Shown: positions 35,115 to 44,703, counted from the first letter of the stretch. The stretch: 64,000 nucleotides of DNA from an uncultured Clostridia bacterium (GCA_947589045.1 CANQBQ010000006.1:1-64000), one strand, 5' to 3'. Translations and numbers: made by a program. The notes: generated from the letters alone by a model not told the origin.

Positions 35115-36410
35115 ATGTCAAATATAAAAGATACTTCAAAATGGTCGTTTGAAACAAAGCAGTTACATATAGGTCAGGAGAACCCCGATCCCGCGAGCGA
35201 TGCGAGAGCGGTGCCGATATATCAGACAACGTCTTACGTATTTAAGAACTCGGCTCACGCGGCGGCTCGTTTCGGTCTTGCAGACGCGGGCAATATTTAC
35301 GGCAGACTGACGAACTCCACGCAGGACGTTCTGGAAAAGAGGATTGCGGCTTTGGAAGGCGGCGTTGCGGCTCTGGCGGTTTCGTCGGGCGCGGCGGCGA
35401 TAACCTACACGATAGAAAATCTGGCGCAGAAGGGCGACAACATAGTTTCGCAGAAAACCATTTACGGCGGCTCGTACAATCTGCTCGCGCATACGCTCCC
35501 TCAATACGGAATAAGCACGACGTTTGTGGATATTCACAATCTCGACGAGGTTAAGGCGGCGATAAATCAAAATACCAAGGCGATTTTCATTGAGGCTCTC
35601 GGAAATCCGAACAGCGATATTCCCGATGTGGACGCTTTGGCTGAGATAGCCCACGCGAACAAAATACCGCTGGTTATCGACTCGACATTTGCTACGCCGT
35701 ACCTTTTCAGACCGATTGAGCACGGCGCGGATATAGTGGTTCACTCCGCGACCAAATTTCTCGGCGGACACGGTACGACGCTCGGCGGCGTTATAGTTGA
35801 CAGCGGAAAGTTTGACTGGGAGGCGAGCGGAAAGTTCCCGTCCATAGTAGACCCCAACCCGAGCTATCACGGCGTTTCGTTTACAAAGGCGGTAGGCGCG
35901 GCGGCGTTTGTCACCAAAATACGTGCGATACTGCTCCGCGACACCGGCGCGACACTCTCGCCGTTTAACGCGTTTTTGCTCCTTCAGGGCGTGGAAACCC
36001 TCTCGCTCAGAGTGGAGCGTCACGCAGAGAACACCAAGAAGGTGCTTGAGTATCTGTCGAACCACCCGAAGGTTGAAAAGGTAAACCATCCCGCTCTGCC
36101 CGACCACTCCGACCACGCTCTTTATGAGAAATATTATCCGAACGGCGGCGGCTCGATATTTACCTTTGAAATCAAGGGAGGACAGGAGGAAGCGCACAGA
36201 TTTATCGACAGCCTTCAGATTTTCTCACTGCTCGCAAACGTAGCCGACGTTAAGTCGCTTGTAATTCACCCCGCGACCACCACTCACTCGCAGTGCAGTG
36301 AGTCGGAGCTTGCGGAGCAGGGAATTAAGCCCAACACCATAAGACTTTCTGTCGGAACCGAAAACATAAACGACATTATAGCCGATCTCGCGCAGGCGTT
36401 TGACGCGTAA
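35115..36410 (+). CDS. metY: O-acetylhomoserine sulfhydrylase (homocysteine synthase)
   Basis: A PLP enzyme of the Cys/Met metabolism family that uses sulfide and O-acetylhomoserine to make homocysteine. At 431 residues, with the N-terminus WSFETKQLHIGQ and the Schiff-base lysine in HSATKFLGGHGTT near 214, it matches homocysteine synthases rather than shorter cystathionine lyases. AGAGGAAT precedes the ATG. It is a single-gene unit with its own promoter, upstream ORF and terminator, suggesting dedicated regulation. Confidence 0.93.
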   Translation: MSNIKDTSKWSFETKQLHIGQENPDPASDARAVPIYQTTSYVFKNSAHAAARFGLADAGNIYGRLTNSTQDVLEKRIAALEGGVAALAVSSGAAAITYTIENLAQKGDNIVSQKTIYGGSYNLLAHTLPQYGISTTFVDIHNLDEVKAAINQNTKAIFIEALGNPNSDIPDVDALAEIAHANKIPLVIDSTFATPYLFRPIEHGADIVVHSATKFLGGHGTTLGGVIVDSGKFDWEASGKFPSIVDPNPSYHGVSFTKAVGAAAFVTKIRAILLRDTGATLSPFNAFLLLQGVETLSLRVERHAENTKKVLEYLSNHPKVEKVNHPALPDHSDHALYEKYYPNGGGSIFTFEIKGGQEEAHRFIDSLQIFSLLANVADVKSLVIHPATTTHSQCSESELAEQGIKPNTIRLSVGTENINDIIADLAQAFDA

Positions 36411-36452
36411 AAAGTAAGCCATCCATATGTTTTTCAAATATTTTGCCTTACC

Positions 36453-36490
36453 ATTACAACGACCCGTAAATTTTTACGGGTCGTTGTAAT
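36453..36490. terminator. Strong hairpin after the homocysteine synthase gene
   Basis: Perfect 18-bp arms (36453-36470 with 36473-36490). The tail is AT-rich rather than a clean T-run, so termination may be less efficient than the stem suggests. Confidence 0.78.
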
Positions 36491-36568
36491 ATTATTAAAA
36501 AATTTAATATTTTTTCCTTTTTTTGAATACAATAGAACAACAGACAATTTCGGAAAAAAGGAATGAGT

Positions 36569-37048
36569 ATGATGAGCGTTGTAAAAAAGATTGATTGGAA
36601 AGCGTTGATTATAAGCCTTTTGGTGAGCTTTGGCGTTGCGGGGCTGTCGGCGTTTCTGACGAATAAGAATATGGACATATACAAAGACCTTGTTCAGCCG
36701 CCGCTCGCGCCTCCGGGAATAGTGTTTCCGATAGTGTGGACGATCTTGTTCACTCTTATGGGAATATCCGCGTATATGGTCTATAAGTCGGGCGGAGAAA
36801 AAATCGGCAGTGCGCTCGCAATCTACGGCGTACAGCTTGTGTTCAATTTTTTCTGGAGCATAATATTCTTTAACATAAGGAACTATCTGTTCGCTTTTAT
36901 ATGGCTCATTATATTGATAGGGCTGATTGCCGCAATGATAATAAGGTTTTACGACATCAACAAGGCGGCGGGACTTCTGCAAATTCCGTACCTTTTGTGG
37001 GTGCTGTTCGCGGGCTATCTGAATTTGGCGATTTTCCTTTTGAACTGA
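36569..37048 (+). CDS. tspO: TspO/MBR-family membrane protein
   Basis: A 159-residue five-helix membrane protein of the translocator-protein family. Family members bind porphyrins and can degrade or regulate tetrapyrroles under stress; the role in clostridia is unclear. The motifs PPLAPPGIVFPIVWTILF (about 44-61) and QLVFNFFWSIIFF near 90 are typical, as is the C-terminal WVLFAGYLN. AAAAAAGGA lies directly against the first ATG (36563), so I prefer the ATG at 36569; 36572 is equally possible. Confidence 0.92.
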   Translation: MMSVVKKIDWKALIISLLVSFGVAGLSAFLTNKNMDIYKDLVQPPLAPPGIVFPIVWTILFTLMGISAYMVYKSGGEKIGSALAIYGVQLVFNFFWSIIFFNIRNYLFAFIWLIILIGLIAAMIIRFYDINKAAGLLQIPYLLWVLFAGYLNLAIFLLN

Positions 37049-37064
37049 TTTATAAGGTTAACAT

Positions 37065-37109
37065 AAAACCGTTTCCGAGAATATTCGGAAACGGTTTTGC
37101 TTGTTTTTG
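37065..37109. terminator. Terminator between tspO and htpG
   Basis: A perfect 14-bp stem (37065-37078 with 37085-37098) with AAAA/TTTT ends is shared by the converging tspO and htpG genes. Confidence 0.9.
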
Positions 37110-37148
37110 GTGTGGGAGGAGTGACTACATCTCCCGAACCGGTTTAAA

Positions 37149-39059
37149 TTACATAAGCTCGCATACGTTTTTGGTGTACTCGATGGGGTCTTCTATGGGC
37201 AGTCCCTCTATCAGTCTTGCCTGATTGTAGAGAATATCCGCATACTTTCCGAGCTTTTCGGTATTGTTTTCCGCAAAGACGGTTTTGAGCTTTTCAAATA
37301 CGGGATGAGAAGCGTTAAGCTCCAAAATTTTGTCGCTTACGGGCTTTTCTCCGTTGTTGGGCATTGACGCAAGTATTTTTTCCATTTCTATTGACAGCGG
37401 TCCGTCGCTCGACAGGCAGACGGGATGCTCGTTGAGGCGCGTAGAGATTTTTACCTCTTTTACCTTGCCTTTGAGGGCTTCCTTCATCGCGTCGAGCAAC
37501 TCGCGGCTCTCTTTACCCGCGTCCTCCGCGGCTTTCTTCTCCTCCTCGGACTCAAGTTCCAAATCTCCGCTGTTGATGTTTCTGAAGTGCTTTTCCGCAT
37601 ATTCGTGGAGCACTTGAAGGCAAAATTCGTCCACGTCCTCGGTGAGCAAGAGTAAATCGCAGCCCTTGGAGAGCACGGTCTCGGCGGCGGGCAACTTTTC
37701 AAGATGTTCTGTGCTGTCTCCCGCGGCATAGTAGATGTACTTCTGCTCGTCCTTCATATTCTTTACGTATTCGTCAAGCGTTATGAGCTTTTTCTCACGC
37801 GCCGAATAGAACAACAGAAGCTCCTGCAAATTCTTACTGTCCTGACCGTACATATTGTAACAGCCGAATTTTATCTGCCTGCCAAAGTTTTTCCAGAAGG
37901 ACTCATACTTTTCACGCTCGTTGTCTTTGAGCGAAACAAGCTCGTTTTTGATTTTCTTTTCGAGGTTTTTGCGTATTGTGAGGAGCTGTCTGTCGTGCTG
38001 GAGCATTTCGCGCGATATGTTGAGCGACAAATCCTGACTGTCCACAACACCCTTTACAAAGCTGAAGTAATCGGGGAGCAAGTCAGCGCACTTTTCCATA
38101 ATCATTACGCCCGACGCGTATAATTGCAGACCCTTTTCGTATTCCTTGGTATAGTAGTCATAGGGAGCGTGAGAGGGTATGAAAAGCAGAGAGTTGTAGC
38201 TTATCGCGCCCTCGACATTTGAAACTATCACGGCGGACGGGTCGGAGTAGTCCATAAACCTGTCTTTGTAGAAGTTGTTGTATTCCTCGTCGGTAACGTC
38301 CTTTTTGTTTCGCTTCCAAAGAGGTATCATACTGTTTAAGGTTTCAAGCTCGGTATATGTTTCGTACTCCGGCTTGTAGTCCTCGCCCGCGTCGGCGGGT
38401 CTTTCCTTTTGTCTGCTCTTTTGGCGGTACATATTTATCGGGTAACGCACATAGTCGCTGTATTTTTTGACGATGCCTACAATTCGGTATTCGTCCAAAA
38501 ACTCGCTGTATGTCTCGCTTTCGGTGTCGTCTTTTATCGTCATAATTATGTCGGTTCCGACGCTTTCCTTTTCGGTTTTGGTTATGGTATAGCCGTCCGC
38601 GCCCGAGCTTTCCCATTTCCACGCCTCGTCGGAGCCGTATGCGCGGCTTATGACGGTTACCTTGGACGCGACCATAAACGCCGAGTAAAATCCCACGCCG
38701 AACTGACCTATTATATCTATCTCGTCGGATTTGTTGCCGCCGTTTGCGGTCTTGAAGTCGAGACTTCCGCTTCTTGCGATGGTTCCGAGGTTGCTCTCAA
38801 GTTCTTCGGCGGTCATACCTATTCCGTTGTCGGAAAGGGTTATGGTCTTCGCGTCGGGGTCGAGAGTTATGAGAATTTTGAAATCACTTTTTGAAATTTG
38901 CGAGCTGTTGTCGGTCAGACTCTTAAAATATAATTTGTCTATCGCGTCGCTGGCGTTGCTGATAAGCTCTCTTAAAAATATCTCCTTATTTGTATAAATA
39001 GAGTTTATCATCAAATCCATCAACTTTTTGCTTTCTGTTTTAAATTGCTTTTTTGCCAT
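37149..39059 (-). CDS. htpG: Chaperone HtpG (bacterial Hsp90)
   Basis: A 636-residue ATP-dependent chaperone. The N-terminal GHKL ATPase has LISNASDAIDKL (about 32-43), DNGIGMT near 85 and GQFGVGFYSAF near 122. The middle and C-terminal dimerisation domains are complete. AAGGAGAA precedes the start. No CIRCE element is present upstream. A terminator separates it from sigH, which lies 100 bases upstream on the same strand. Confidence 0.97.
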   Translation of the reverse strand: MAKKQFKTESKKLMDLMINSIYTNKEIFLRELISNASDAIDKLYFKSLTDNSSQISKSDFKILITLDPDAKTITLSDNGIGMTAEELESNLGTIARSGSLDFKTANGGNKSDEIDIIGQFGVGFYSAFMVASKVTVISRAYGSDEAWKWESSGADGYTITKTEKESVGTDIIMTIKDDTESETYSEFLDEYRIVGIVKKYSDYVRYPINMYRQKSRQKERPADAGEDYKPEYETYTELETLNSMIPLWKRNKKDVTDEEYNNFYKDRFMDYSDPSAVIVSNVEGAISYNSLLFIPSHAPYDYYTKEYEKGLQLYASGVMIMEKCADLLPDYFSFVKGVVDSQDLSLNISREMLQHDRQLLTIRKNLEKKIKNELVSLKDNEREKYESFWKNFGRQIKFGCYNMYGQDSKNLQELLLFYSAREKKLITLDEYVKNMKDEQKYIYYAAGDSTEHLEKLPAAETVLSKGCDLLLLTEDVDEFCLQVLHEYAEKHFRNINSGDLELESEEEKKAAEDAGKESRELLDAMKEALKGKVKEVKISTRLNEHPVCLSSDGPLSIEMEKILASMPNNGEKPVSDKILELNASHPVFEKLKTVFAENNTEKLGKYADILYNQARLIEGLPIEDPIEYTKNVCELM

Positions 39060-39112
39060 ATTTTGTCATTCTCCTTAGTTCATATTAAAATATGATTTTA
39101 TAATTCTGCAAA

Positions 39113-39152
39113 TAAAAAAGCCGCCCGTCTTGCAGCAAAGCGGGCAAAACGG
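39113..39152 (-). terminator. Probable terminator of the pta-ackA-sigH transcript
   Basis: On the minus strand a GCCCG/CGGGC stem (39145-39141 with 39127-39123) with partial inner pairing is followed by GGC and six T residues. It lies eight bases after the sigH stop. Confidence 0.6.
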
Positions 39153-39160
39153 CAGAAAAA

Positions 39161-39760
39161 CTATTTTCCCATTTTTTTCTTTATGCGTCCGAGCGCATTG
39201 TCGACCGATTTAACGGTCCTGCCGAGCGCTTTTGCGATTTGTGCGTAAGAACAGCCGTCCAGGTATAGCTTTAAAACCTGTTTTTCGAGAGAACTCAGCT
39301 CCGCGTCGAGCCTTAAGTCGAGGGTTTGCATCTGCTCCTTTTTAAGCATAACGTCCTCGGGGCTGAGAGTCATATATTCGGATATGGTGTCGATAAGCGT
39401 CTGATCCGAGTTGTCGTCAAAGCTCGGCTTGCTGAGGGAGATATAGCTGTTGAGGGGCATATGCTTGCGACGCGTGGACGCCTTCACAGCCGATATTACC
39501 TGCCTCTTTACGCAAAGCTCCGCAAAGGAGGCAAACGACACGTTTTTATCGCCGTCAAAATCGCGTATAGCCTTAAAAAGACCTATCATACCCTCCTGTA
39601 GCATATCGTCTCTGTCCGCTCCCGCCAAAAAATAAGTTTTGGTTTTGGAAAGAACGAGATTTTTGTATTTGGAGAGCAGATATTCGGTCGCCGCGGGTTC
39701 TCCCGAGCGAGAAAGCTCCACAATGCTCTCGTCGGACATATCGTCGTATTTGCAAGCCAT
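39161..39760 (-). CDS. sigH: RNA polymerase sigma-H factor (stationary phase/sporulation)
   Basis: A 199-residue sigma-70-family factor of the SigH (Spo0H) type, which drives early sporulation genes. Region 2 (about 25-95) contains DDMLQEGMIGLFKAIRDF, and the C-terminal region 4 helix-turn-helix is CSYAQIAKALGRTVKSVDNA. I chose ATG 39760, preceded by GAAGGAGG, over the in-frame start at 39781. It lies directly downstream of pta-ackA with only a small hairpin between, which is unusual since SigH is generally encoded near translation genes. Confidence 0.93.
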   Translation of the reverse strand: MACKYDDMSDESIVELSRSGEPAATEYLLSKYKNLVLSKTKTYFLAGADRDDMLQEGMIGLFKAIRDFDGDKNVSFASFAELCVKRQVISAVKASTRRKHMPLNSYISLSKPSFDDNSDQTLIDTISEYMTLSPEDVMLKKEQMQTLDLRLDAELSSLEKQVLKLYLDGCSYAQIAKALGRTVKSVDNALGRIKKKMGK

Positions 39761-39780
39761 TGTGAAGCCTCCTTCGCTCA

Positions 39781-39800
39781 CGTCCGCGATTTTGCGGACG
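39781..39800. other. Hairpin between ackA and sigH
   Basis: A 7-bp GC-rich stem (39781-39787 with 39794-39800) lies 15 bases after the ackA stop. In the direction of the genes no T-run follows; the run is on the opposite strand. It therefore probably does not stop ackA transcripts, but could be an RNA-processing or stability element that lowers sigH expression. Confidence 0.55.
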
Positions 39801-39815
39801 TTTTATTTAATTTGA

Positions 39816-41009
39816 TTATTTAACCAGCGCGGCTGTTTCACGCGCAATCATAAGCTCCTCGTTTGTCGGAATAATCAGAACCTTGACCTTTGAGTCGGGA
39901 GTGCTTATCTCCACCTTCTGACCTCTGAGCTTGTTCTTTTCGGGGTCGATTTTTATTCCGAGGAATTCGGTTCCCTCAAGAACTCCGCGTCTTACGTCGC
40001 CCGAATTTTCGCCTACGCCGGCGGTAAATACGATAGCGTCAAGTCCGCCCATCGCAACGGCGTACTCGCCTATGCACTTTTTAACGCTGTACATAAACAT
40101 TTCCAGAGCCAGAGCCGCTCTTTCGTTGCCGCTCTCTGCCGCCGCCTGCAAGTCTCTGAAGTCGCTGCTGACTCCCGATACGCCGAGCACGCCCGACTCC
40201 TTGTTGAGCAGATTGTCCACCTTTTCCAGACTCATATGCTCGCTGTCGGCTATAAACTTAACGATTGCGGGGTCGATGTCGCCCGAACGGGTGCCCATGA
40301 CAACGCCCGCCAGCGGAGTAAATCCCATAGACGTATCTACCGACTTGCCGCCGTCAACCGCCGTTATGCTTGAGCCGTTGCCCAGGTGACAGGTTATGAT
40401 TTTCAGCTCCTCGATAGGCTTTCCGAGCATTTCAGCCGCCTGCGACGAAACGTATTTATGAGATGTGCCGTGGAAGCCGTAGCGTCTGATTTTATCGTTC
40501 TGATAAAGCTCATAGGGGAGCGCGTACATAAACGCTTTGGGGGGCATAGTCTGATGAAACGCCGTATCGAACACCGCAACCTGCGGAACGCCGGGCATCG
40601 ACTTTTCGCAAGCCTCGACGCCTATAATGTTGGGCGGATTGTGGAGCGGGGCAAGCGGGATGCACTCCTCGATTGCCTTTTTAACGGCATCGTCGATTAC
40701 AACCGACTTGCTGAACGCCTCGCCGCCGTGGACAACTCTGTGACCCACAGCCGAAATTTCGCTCATATCCGCTATAACGCCGTACTCCTTGTCGGTAAGA
40801 GCTTCCAGAACCAGCTTTATCGCGTCCGAATGGTCTTTCATCGGTTTCTCGATAATAACCTCGTCCTTGCCCTCGGGGCTGTGCTTGAGGCGTGAGCCGT
40901 CAATTCCTATTCTTTCGCACAAGCCCTTTGCCAAAACCTCCTCGGTTTCAATATCAATAAGCTGATATTTGAGGGAGGAGCTTCCTGCATTGATGACCAA
41001 AATTTTCAT
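39816..41009 (-). CDS. ackA: Acetate kinase
   Basis: AckA converts acetyl phosphate and ADP to acetate and ATP, the energy-yielding end of fermentation. The 397-residue protein starts [16 protein letters not shown] and has VGHRVVHGG near 90, [10 protein letters not shown] near 147, GFHGTSH near 176 and HLGNGSS near 206. ATG 41009 lies nine bases from AGGAAG; GTG 41015 is an alternative. It follows pta by 72 bases on the same strand. Confidence 0.97.
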   Translation of the reverse strand: MKILVINAGSSSLKYQLIDIETEEVLAKGLCERIGIDGSRLKHSPEGKDEVIIEKPMKDHSDAIKLVLEALTDKEYGVIADMSEISAVGHRVVHGGEAFSKSVVIDDAVKKAIEECIPLAPLHNPPNIIGVEACEKSMPGVPQVAVFDTAFHQTMPPKAFMYALPYELYQNDKIRRYGFHGTSHKYVSSQAAEMLGKPIEELKIITCHLGNGSSITAVDGGKSVDTSMGFTPLAGVVMGTRSGDIDPAIVKFIADSEHMSLEKVDNLLNKESGVLGVSGVSSDFRDLQAAAESGNERAALALEMFMYSVKKCIGEYAVAMGGLDAIVFTAGVGENSGDVRRGVLEGTEFLGIKIDPEKNKLRGQKVEISTPDSKVKVLIIPTNEELMIARETAALVK

Positions 41010-41081
41010 TTTCACAAACTTCCTTCCATATATTTAATTTGCTTTGATATTTGATTTGCTTCAGCTTGATTTATGTATGAA

Positions 41082-42074
41082 TTAAAGCTGTGCCTGAACG
41101 CAGGTGATTGCCACAACGCCCTCTATGTCCTCCGAGCTGCAGCCTCTCGACAGGTCGTTGACGGGCTTCGCCATACCCTGAGTAACGGGACCGTATGCCT
41201 CAGCCTTTGCAAGACGCTGAACGAGCTTGTAGCCGATGTTGCCCGCGTCGAGGTTGGGGAATACAAGCACGTTAGCCTTGCCCGCAACCTTGCTCTCGGG
41301 AGCTTTGAGCTGACCTACTTCGGGGACGAGAGCCGCGTCGAGCTGAAGTTCGCCGTCAAGACTGAGGTCGGGAGCAAGCTCTTTTGCAATCTTGGTCGCG
41401 TTCTGTACCTTTTCAACGTGTTCGCTCTTGGCGCTTCCGTATGACGAATACGACAGCATAGCAACTCTCGGCTCCGCGCCTATGAGAGATTTGAACGACT
41501 GAGCGGACGACAGCGCGATCTGCGCGAGAGCTTCCGAGTCGGGATACTCGTTAAGTCCGCAGTCGGCAAATACAAATGTGCCGTTTTCGCCCAGTTCGCA
41601 GTTCGGAACTATAACAACGAAGAAGGAAGAAACTACCTTTGTGCCGGGAGCGGTCTTTAAAATCTGGAGCGACGGTCTTAAAACGTTCGCGGTAGCGTTT
41701 ATGGCGCCCGCAACCATACCGTCCGCCATACCGGTCTTAACCAGCATAACGCCGAAGTAGAGCGGATTTTTCATTGTTTCGAGAGCCTTTTCGGGGGTCA
41801 TTCCCTTGGCTTTTCTCATCTCGTAGAACAAATCCGCAAATTCGCCGAGCTTATCACTGCTCTCGGGGCTGATGATTTTCGCACCGCTCAGGTCGAGACC
41901 GTTTGCAACCTGCTTGATTTTCTGCTCGTCTCCGAGCAAAATCAGATTTGCGAATCCGTCTCTTAAGATGCCTGCCGCCGCCTTGACGGTCCTCGGCTCC
42001 TCGCCCTCGGCGAGAACGATTGTCTTCTTGTTGCTCTTTGCCTGTGCCTTAATTTTGTCGATAAACTTTTCCAT
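41082..42074 (-). CDS. pta: Phosphate acetyltransferase
   Basis: Pta converts acetyl-CoA and phosphate to acetyl phosphate. The 330-residue short form lacks the N-terminal regulatory domain of enterobacterial Pta. Typical stretches are VLAEGEEPRTVKAA (about 20-33), MVAGAINATANVLRP near 120 and FPNLDAGNIGYK near 283. GAGGTGG precedes the start and a promoter is at 42115-42143. pta-ackA sits head to head with tmcAL. Confidence 0.97.
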   Translation of the reverse strand: MEKFIDKIKAQAKSNKKTIVLAEGEEPRTVKAAAGILRDGFANLILLGDEQKIKQVANGLDLSGAKIISPESSDKLGEFADLFYEMRKAKGMTPEKALETMKNPLYFGVMLVKTGMADGMVAGAINATANVLRPSLQILKTAPGTKVVSSFFVVIVPNCELGENGTFVFADCGLNEYPDSEALAQIALSSAQSFKSLIGAEPRVAMLSYSSYGSAKSEHVEKVQNATKIAKELAPDLSLDGELQLDAALVPEVGQLKAPESKVAGKANVLVFPNLDAGNIGYKLVQRLAKAEAYGPVTQGMAKPVNDLSRGCSSEDIEGVVAITCVQAQL

Positions 42075-42114
42075 ATCCTATACCACCTCAAAAAATTAAA
42101 TTTCAACATTTACC

Positions 42115-42143
42115 ATTATACACCTTTTATATTTTTTAGACAA
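42115..42143 (-). promoter_or_regulatory. Promoter of pta-ackA(-sigH)
   Basis: Minus-strand TTGTCT (42143-42138), a 17-base spacer and TATAAT (42120-42115). Confidence 0.75.
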
Positions 42144-42183
42144 GAGTTATTTTAAAAATTTTAATAAGAAACAAAAGCCCGCC

Positions 42184-42212
42184 TTGCGTTTTTGTGAATT
42201 TCAAAGTATAAT
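42184..42212 (+). promoter_or_regulatory. Promoter of tmcAL
   Basis: TTGCGT at 42184-42189, a 17-base spacer and TATAAT at 42207-42212. The divergent pta promoter starts 41 bases to the left. Confidence 0.72.
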
Positions 42213-42254
42213 AGTCTAAAAAGTCCAAAATCGGTACGGAAAAGAGGGAAAAGG

Positions 42255-43364
42255 ATGAGAGTCGTCGGCATTGTGTGCGAATATAATCCGTTTCACAACG
42301 GACATAAATATCACATAGAGCAGTCCGAAAAAATCTCGGGCTGTGACGCGGCGGTGTGCGTTATGAGCGGGAATTATGTTCAGCGCGGCGATTTGGCTGT
42401 GTTTGATAAAATGTTTCGCGCCGAGAGTGCGGTGTGGGGCGGCGCAGACCTTGTGCTCGAACTGCCCGCGTCATTTTCTCTGCGCCCCGCCGAGCTTTTT
42501 GCGAGAGGCGCGATATATATATTAAATTCGCTCGGCTGTGTCGACGCGCTTTCGTTCGGCGCGGAGGACGATAATATTGACGCGCTCCGAAAGACGGCGG
42601 ATTTTTTGTCGGACGAGAGCGAGGAATATAAAGCGGTCTTAAACCGTGGGCTGGACGAGGGCTTGTCGTTTCCCGCCGCCCGCGGACGTGCGGTGCGCTC
42701 GGTTTTGGGCGTGGAGTACGAGGAGATGCTCAAAAAGCCGAACAATATCTTGGCTGTCGAATATTTAAAAGCGTTAAAATACTTCGGAAGCGATATTGAG
42801 CCGTTTGCAGTCAGGCGGCGCGGCGCTGCTCACGACGGCGGTGCGACGGGCAGATTTGCAAGCGCGGCGCATATACGCGGTATGCTCGCACGGGGTGAGG
42901 ACGCGGGTTGCTTTTTGCCCTACCGCAGCTTCCCCGCGCCCGCGAACACAGAGCTTTTCGGGCGCGCAGTGATCGCGGATTTATGCAAAAAGAGCGCGGA
43001 GGAAATAGCAAATACAGCCGAAGTGAGCGAGGGGCTGGAAAACAGAATAAAGAGCGCGGCTCAGGAGAGCGGCGATTTTGAAGAGCTCGTCGGAAAAATC
43101 AAGACCAAGCGATATACCGAGAGCAAGATAAGGCGCATACTCATATCCTCGTATCTCGGCATAAAAGAGTTCGAGCTTCCGCAATATATTCATATCCTCG
43201 CGTTTAGCGAAAAGGGTCGAGGAATTTTAAACGCCGCAAAGAAAACCGCAGCTTTGCCGATAGTAAAAAATACGAGCCGGGCAAAAAAATTACTTTGCGG
43301 CTCGGCTCGTGAAACGTGGTTCCGTGAGCTTGAATACGACAGAATATATGAAGTGATGAAATAA
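42255..43364 (+). CDS. tmcAL: tRNA(Met) cytidine acetate ligase TmcAL
   Basis: TmcAL (YlbM) activates acetate with ATP and places it on the wobble cytidine of elongator tRNA(Met), forming ac4C34. The 369-residue protein has the nucleotidyltransferase HxGH motif in CEYNPFHNGHKYH (about 8-20), MSGNYVQRGDLA near 37, and SFGAEDD near 98. GAGGGAAAAGG precedes the ATG. It is divergent from pta-ackA, the pathway that produces its substrate acetate. Confidence 0.95.
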   Translation: MRVVGIVCEYNPFHNGHKYHIEQSEKISGCDAAVCVMSGNYVQRGDLAVFDKMFRAESAVWGGADLVLELPASFSLRPAELFARGAIYILNSLGCVDALSFGAEDDNIDALRKTADFLSDESEEYKAVLNRGLDEGLSFPAARGRAVRSVLGVEYEEMLKKPNNILAVEYLKALKYFGSDIEPFAVRRRGAAHDGGATGRFASAAHIRGMLARGEDAGCFLPYRSFPAPANTELFGRAVIADLCKKSAEEIANTAEVSEGLENRIKSAAQESGDFEELVGKIKTKRYTESKIRRILISSYLGIKEFELPQYIHILAFSEKGRGILNAAKKTAALPIVKNTSRAKKLLCGSARETWFRELEYDRIYEVMK

Positions 43365-43374
43365 TAATTAAAAT

Positions 43375-43404
43375 GCCGCGCGTAAGTTTATTCTTACGCG
43401 CGGC
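43375..43404. terminator. Terminator between tmcAL and the M20 gene
   Basis: A perfect 12-bp stem (43375-43386 with 43393-43404), loop of six, with short A/T flanks on both sides, shared by the converging genes. Confidence 0.85.
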
Positions 43405-43427
43405 AAAATTTTAGCATAGTATCAATG

Positions 43428-44648
43428 CTAATCGGCGTTGTGTTGCCCGAGCCAGCGCAGTGCCGAGTAAGCGTACGCCGCGGAACCGCGATATAGCACC
43501 GAGTCGTCAAATCTGACCTTTGGGTGGTGCTGACCGTAAATATATCCGTCGTCCGAACTGCCCGCAATCAAAATCATACTTACGGTGGGAACCTTGTGGC
43601 TCACGAATGCGAAGTCTTCGCTTCCGCCGCCCGGCTTTCCGCCCGATATTACCGAGAGGTCAATGGCTTTTTCACCGAACAAGTCCTTCATATATTTCAA
43701 TACGTCGCCCGAAAGCTCCTCGTTGATAATCATACAGGGGCAAAAGTCGTAAAAATCCACCTCGACCTCGCACCGAAAAGCCGCGCCCACGCCTTTGGCA
43801 ATCTCGGTCATTCGCTTTTTTATAAGCTCGCCGACCTTGTTATCCGGGTCTATCGTGCGAATTGTTCCCCACATTTCCGCCTTGTCGGGGATTACGTTTG
43901 AAGCCTGACCCGCTTCAAAACGTCCGGTCGTGAACACTCCGTAATTATGAGCGTCGATTTCCCTGCTGTTTATTTCGGAAAGCGCAAGATGAATATGCGC
44001 GGCGGCTGTTATCGGGTCAATCGTTTCGTGCGGCACCGAGCCGTGCCCGCCCTTTCCGCGCACCGTAATATGGTATTGCTCGCAGGAGGCTGCGGAGATA
44101 CCGCCGTCCGAGACCATAACGGTGCCCGACGGAACGGGAAGTCCCGCGCTGACGTGTATCATTACCGCCGCGTCAACGTGAGGATTTTCAAGAAGTCCGG
44201 ACGAAAGCATATCGGGCGAGCCTTGGAAAATTTCTTCAGCCGGCTGGAACTCCAGCTTGACCGTGCCTTCTATCTCGTTTTCGTGCTCCTTCAGTATTTT
44301 TGCCGCACCGAGCAGCATCGCCGTGTGCATATCGTGTCCGCAGCCGTGCATTTTTCCGTCTGTTTCACTGCGGTAGTCGATGTCCGCCTCCTCATAAATG
44401 GGCAGGGCGTCCATATCCGCGCGAAGCAGAATGGTTTTGCCGGATTTTTTGCCGCCGCACAGCGCGACAAGTCCGGCTTTGCCGACCTCGGCGGGCGTAT
44501 AGCCGAATTCGGTCAGCTTTTCCTTTACCAGAGCTTTTGTGAACGATAAATCAAACCCTACCTCGGGATGTCTGTGGAGTTTGCGGCGTATCTCTGTAAG
44601 TTCTGCTTGGAGACCCGAAGCCTCCGCCAATATTTTCTCAGTATCCAT
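43428..44648 (-). CDS. M20-family amidohydrolase (M20D, hippurate/IAA-amino-acid hydrolase type)
   Basis: A 406-residue di-metal amidase that releases amino acids or acyl groups from N-acyl amino acids or small peptides. Metal ligands are visible in HGCGHDMHTAM near 108, FQPAEE near 142, and the histidine region near 370-385. The dimerisation (lid) domain occupies about 190-305. The substrate is not predictable. GGAGCGAAAAA precedes the start. It has its own promoter (44704-44732). Confidence 0.92.
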   Translation of the reverse strand: MDTEKILAEASGLQAELTEIRRKLHRHPEVGFDLSFTKALVKEKLTEFGYTPAEVGKAGLVALCGGKKSGKTILLRADMDALPIYEEADIDYRSETDGKMHGCGHDMHTAMLLGAAKILKEHENEIEGTVKLEFQPAEEIFQGSPDMLSSGLLENPHVDAAVMIHVSAGLPVPSGTVMVSDGGISAASCEQYHITVRGKGGHGSVPHETIDPITAAAHIHLALSEINSREIDAHNYGVFTTGRFEAGQASNVIPDKAEMWGTIRTIDPDNKVGELIKKRMTEIAKGVGAAFRCEVEVDFYDFCPCMIINEELSGDVLKYMKDLFGEKAIDLSVISGGKPGGGSEDFAFVSHKVPTVSMILIAGSSDDGYIYGQHHPKVRFDDSVLYRGSAAYAYSALRWLGQHNAD

Positions 44649-44703
44649 TTTTTCGCTCCTTTACATTTATATATTAAGATGTGCTTTTAAGACCCATAAT
44701 ATA

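Noticed and set aside
35163-36197. Minus-strand open frame of about 340 codons opposite the homocysteine synthase gene
   Set aside because: Arginine/valine-rich shadow sequence without motifs, promoter or ribosome site. The plus-strand gene is unambiguous.
39060-39160. CIRCE element upstream of htpG
   Set aside because: No TTAGCACTC-N9-GAGTGCTAA dyad is visible, only the sigH terminator and AT-rich sequence.
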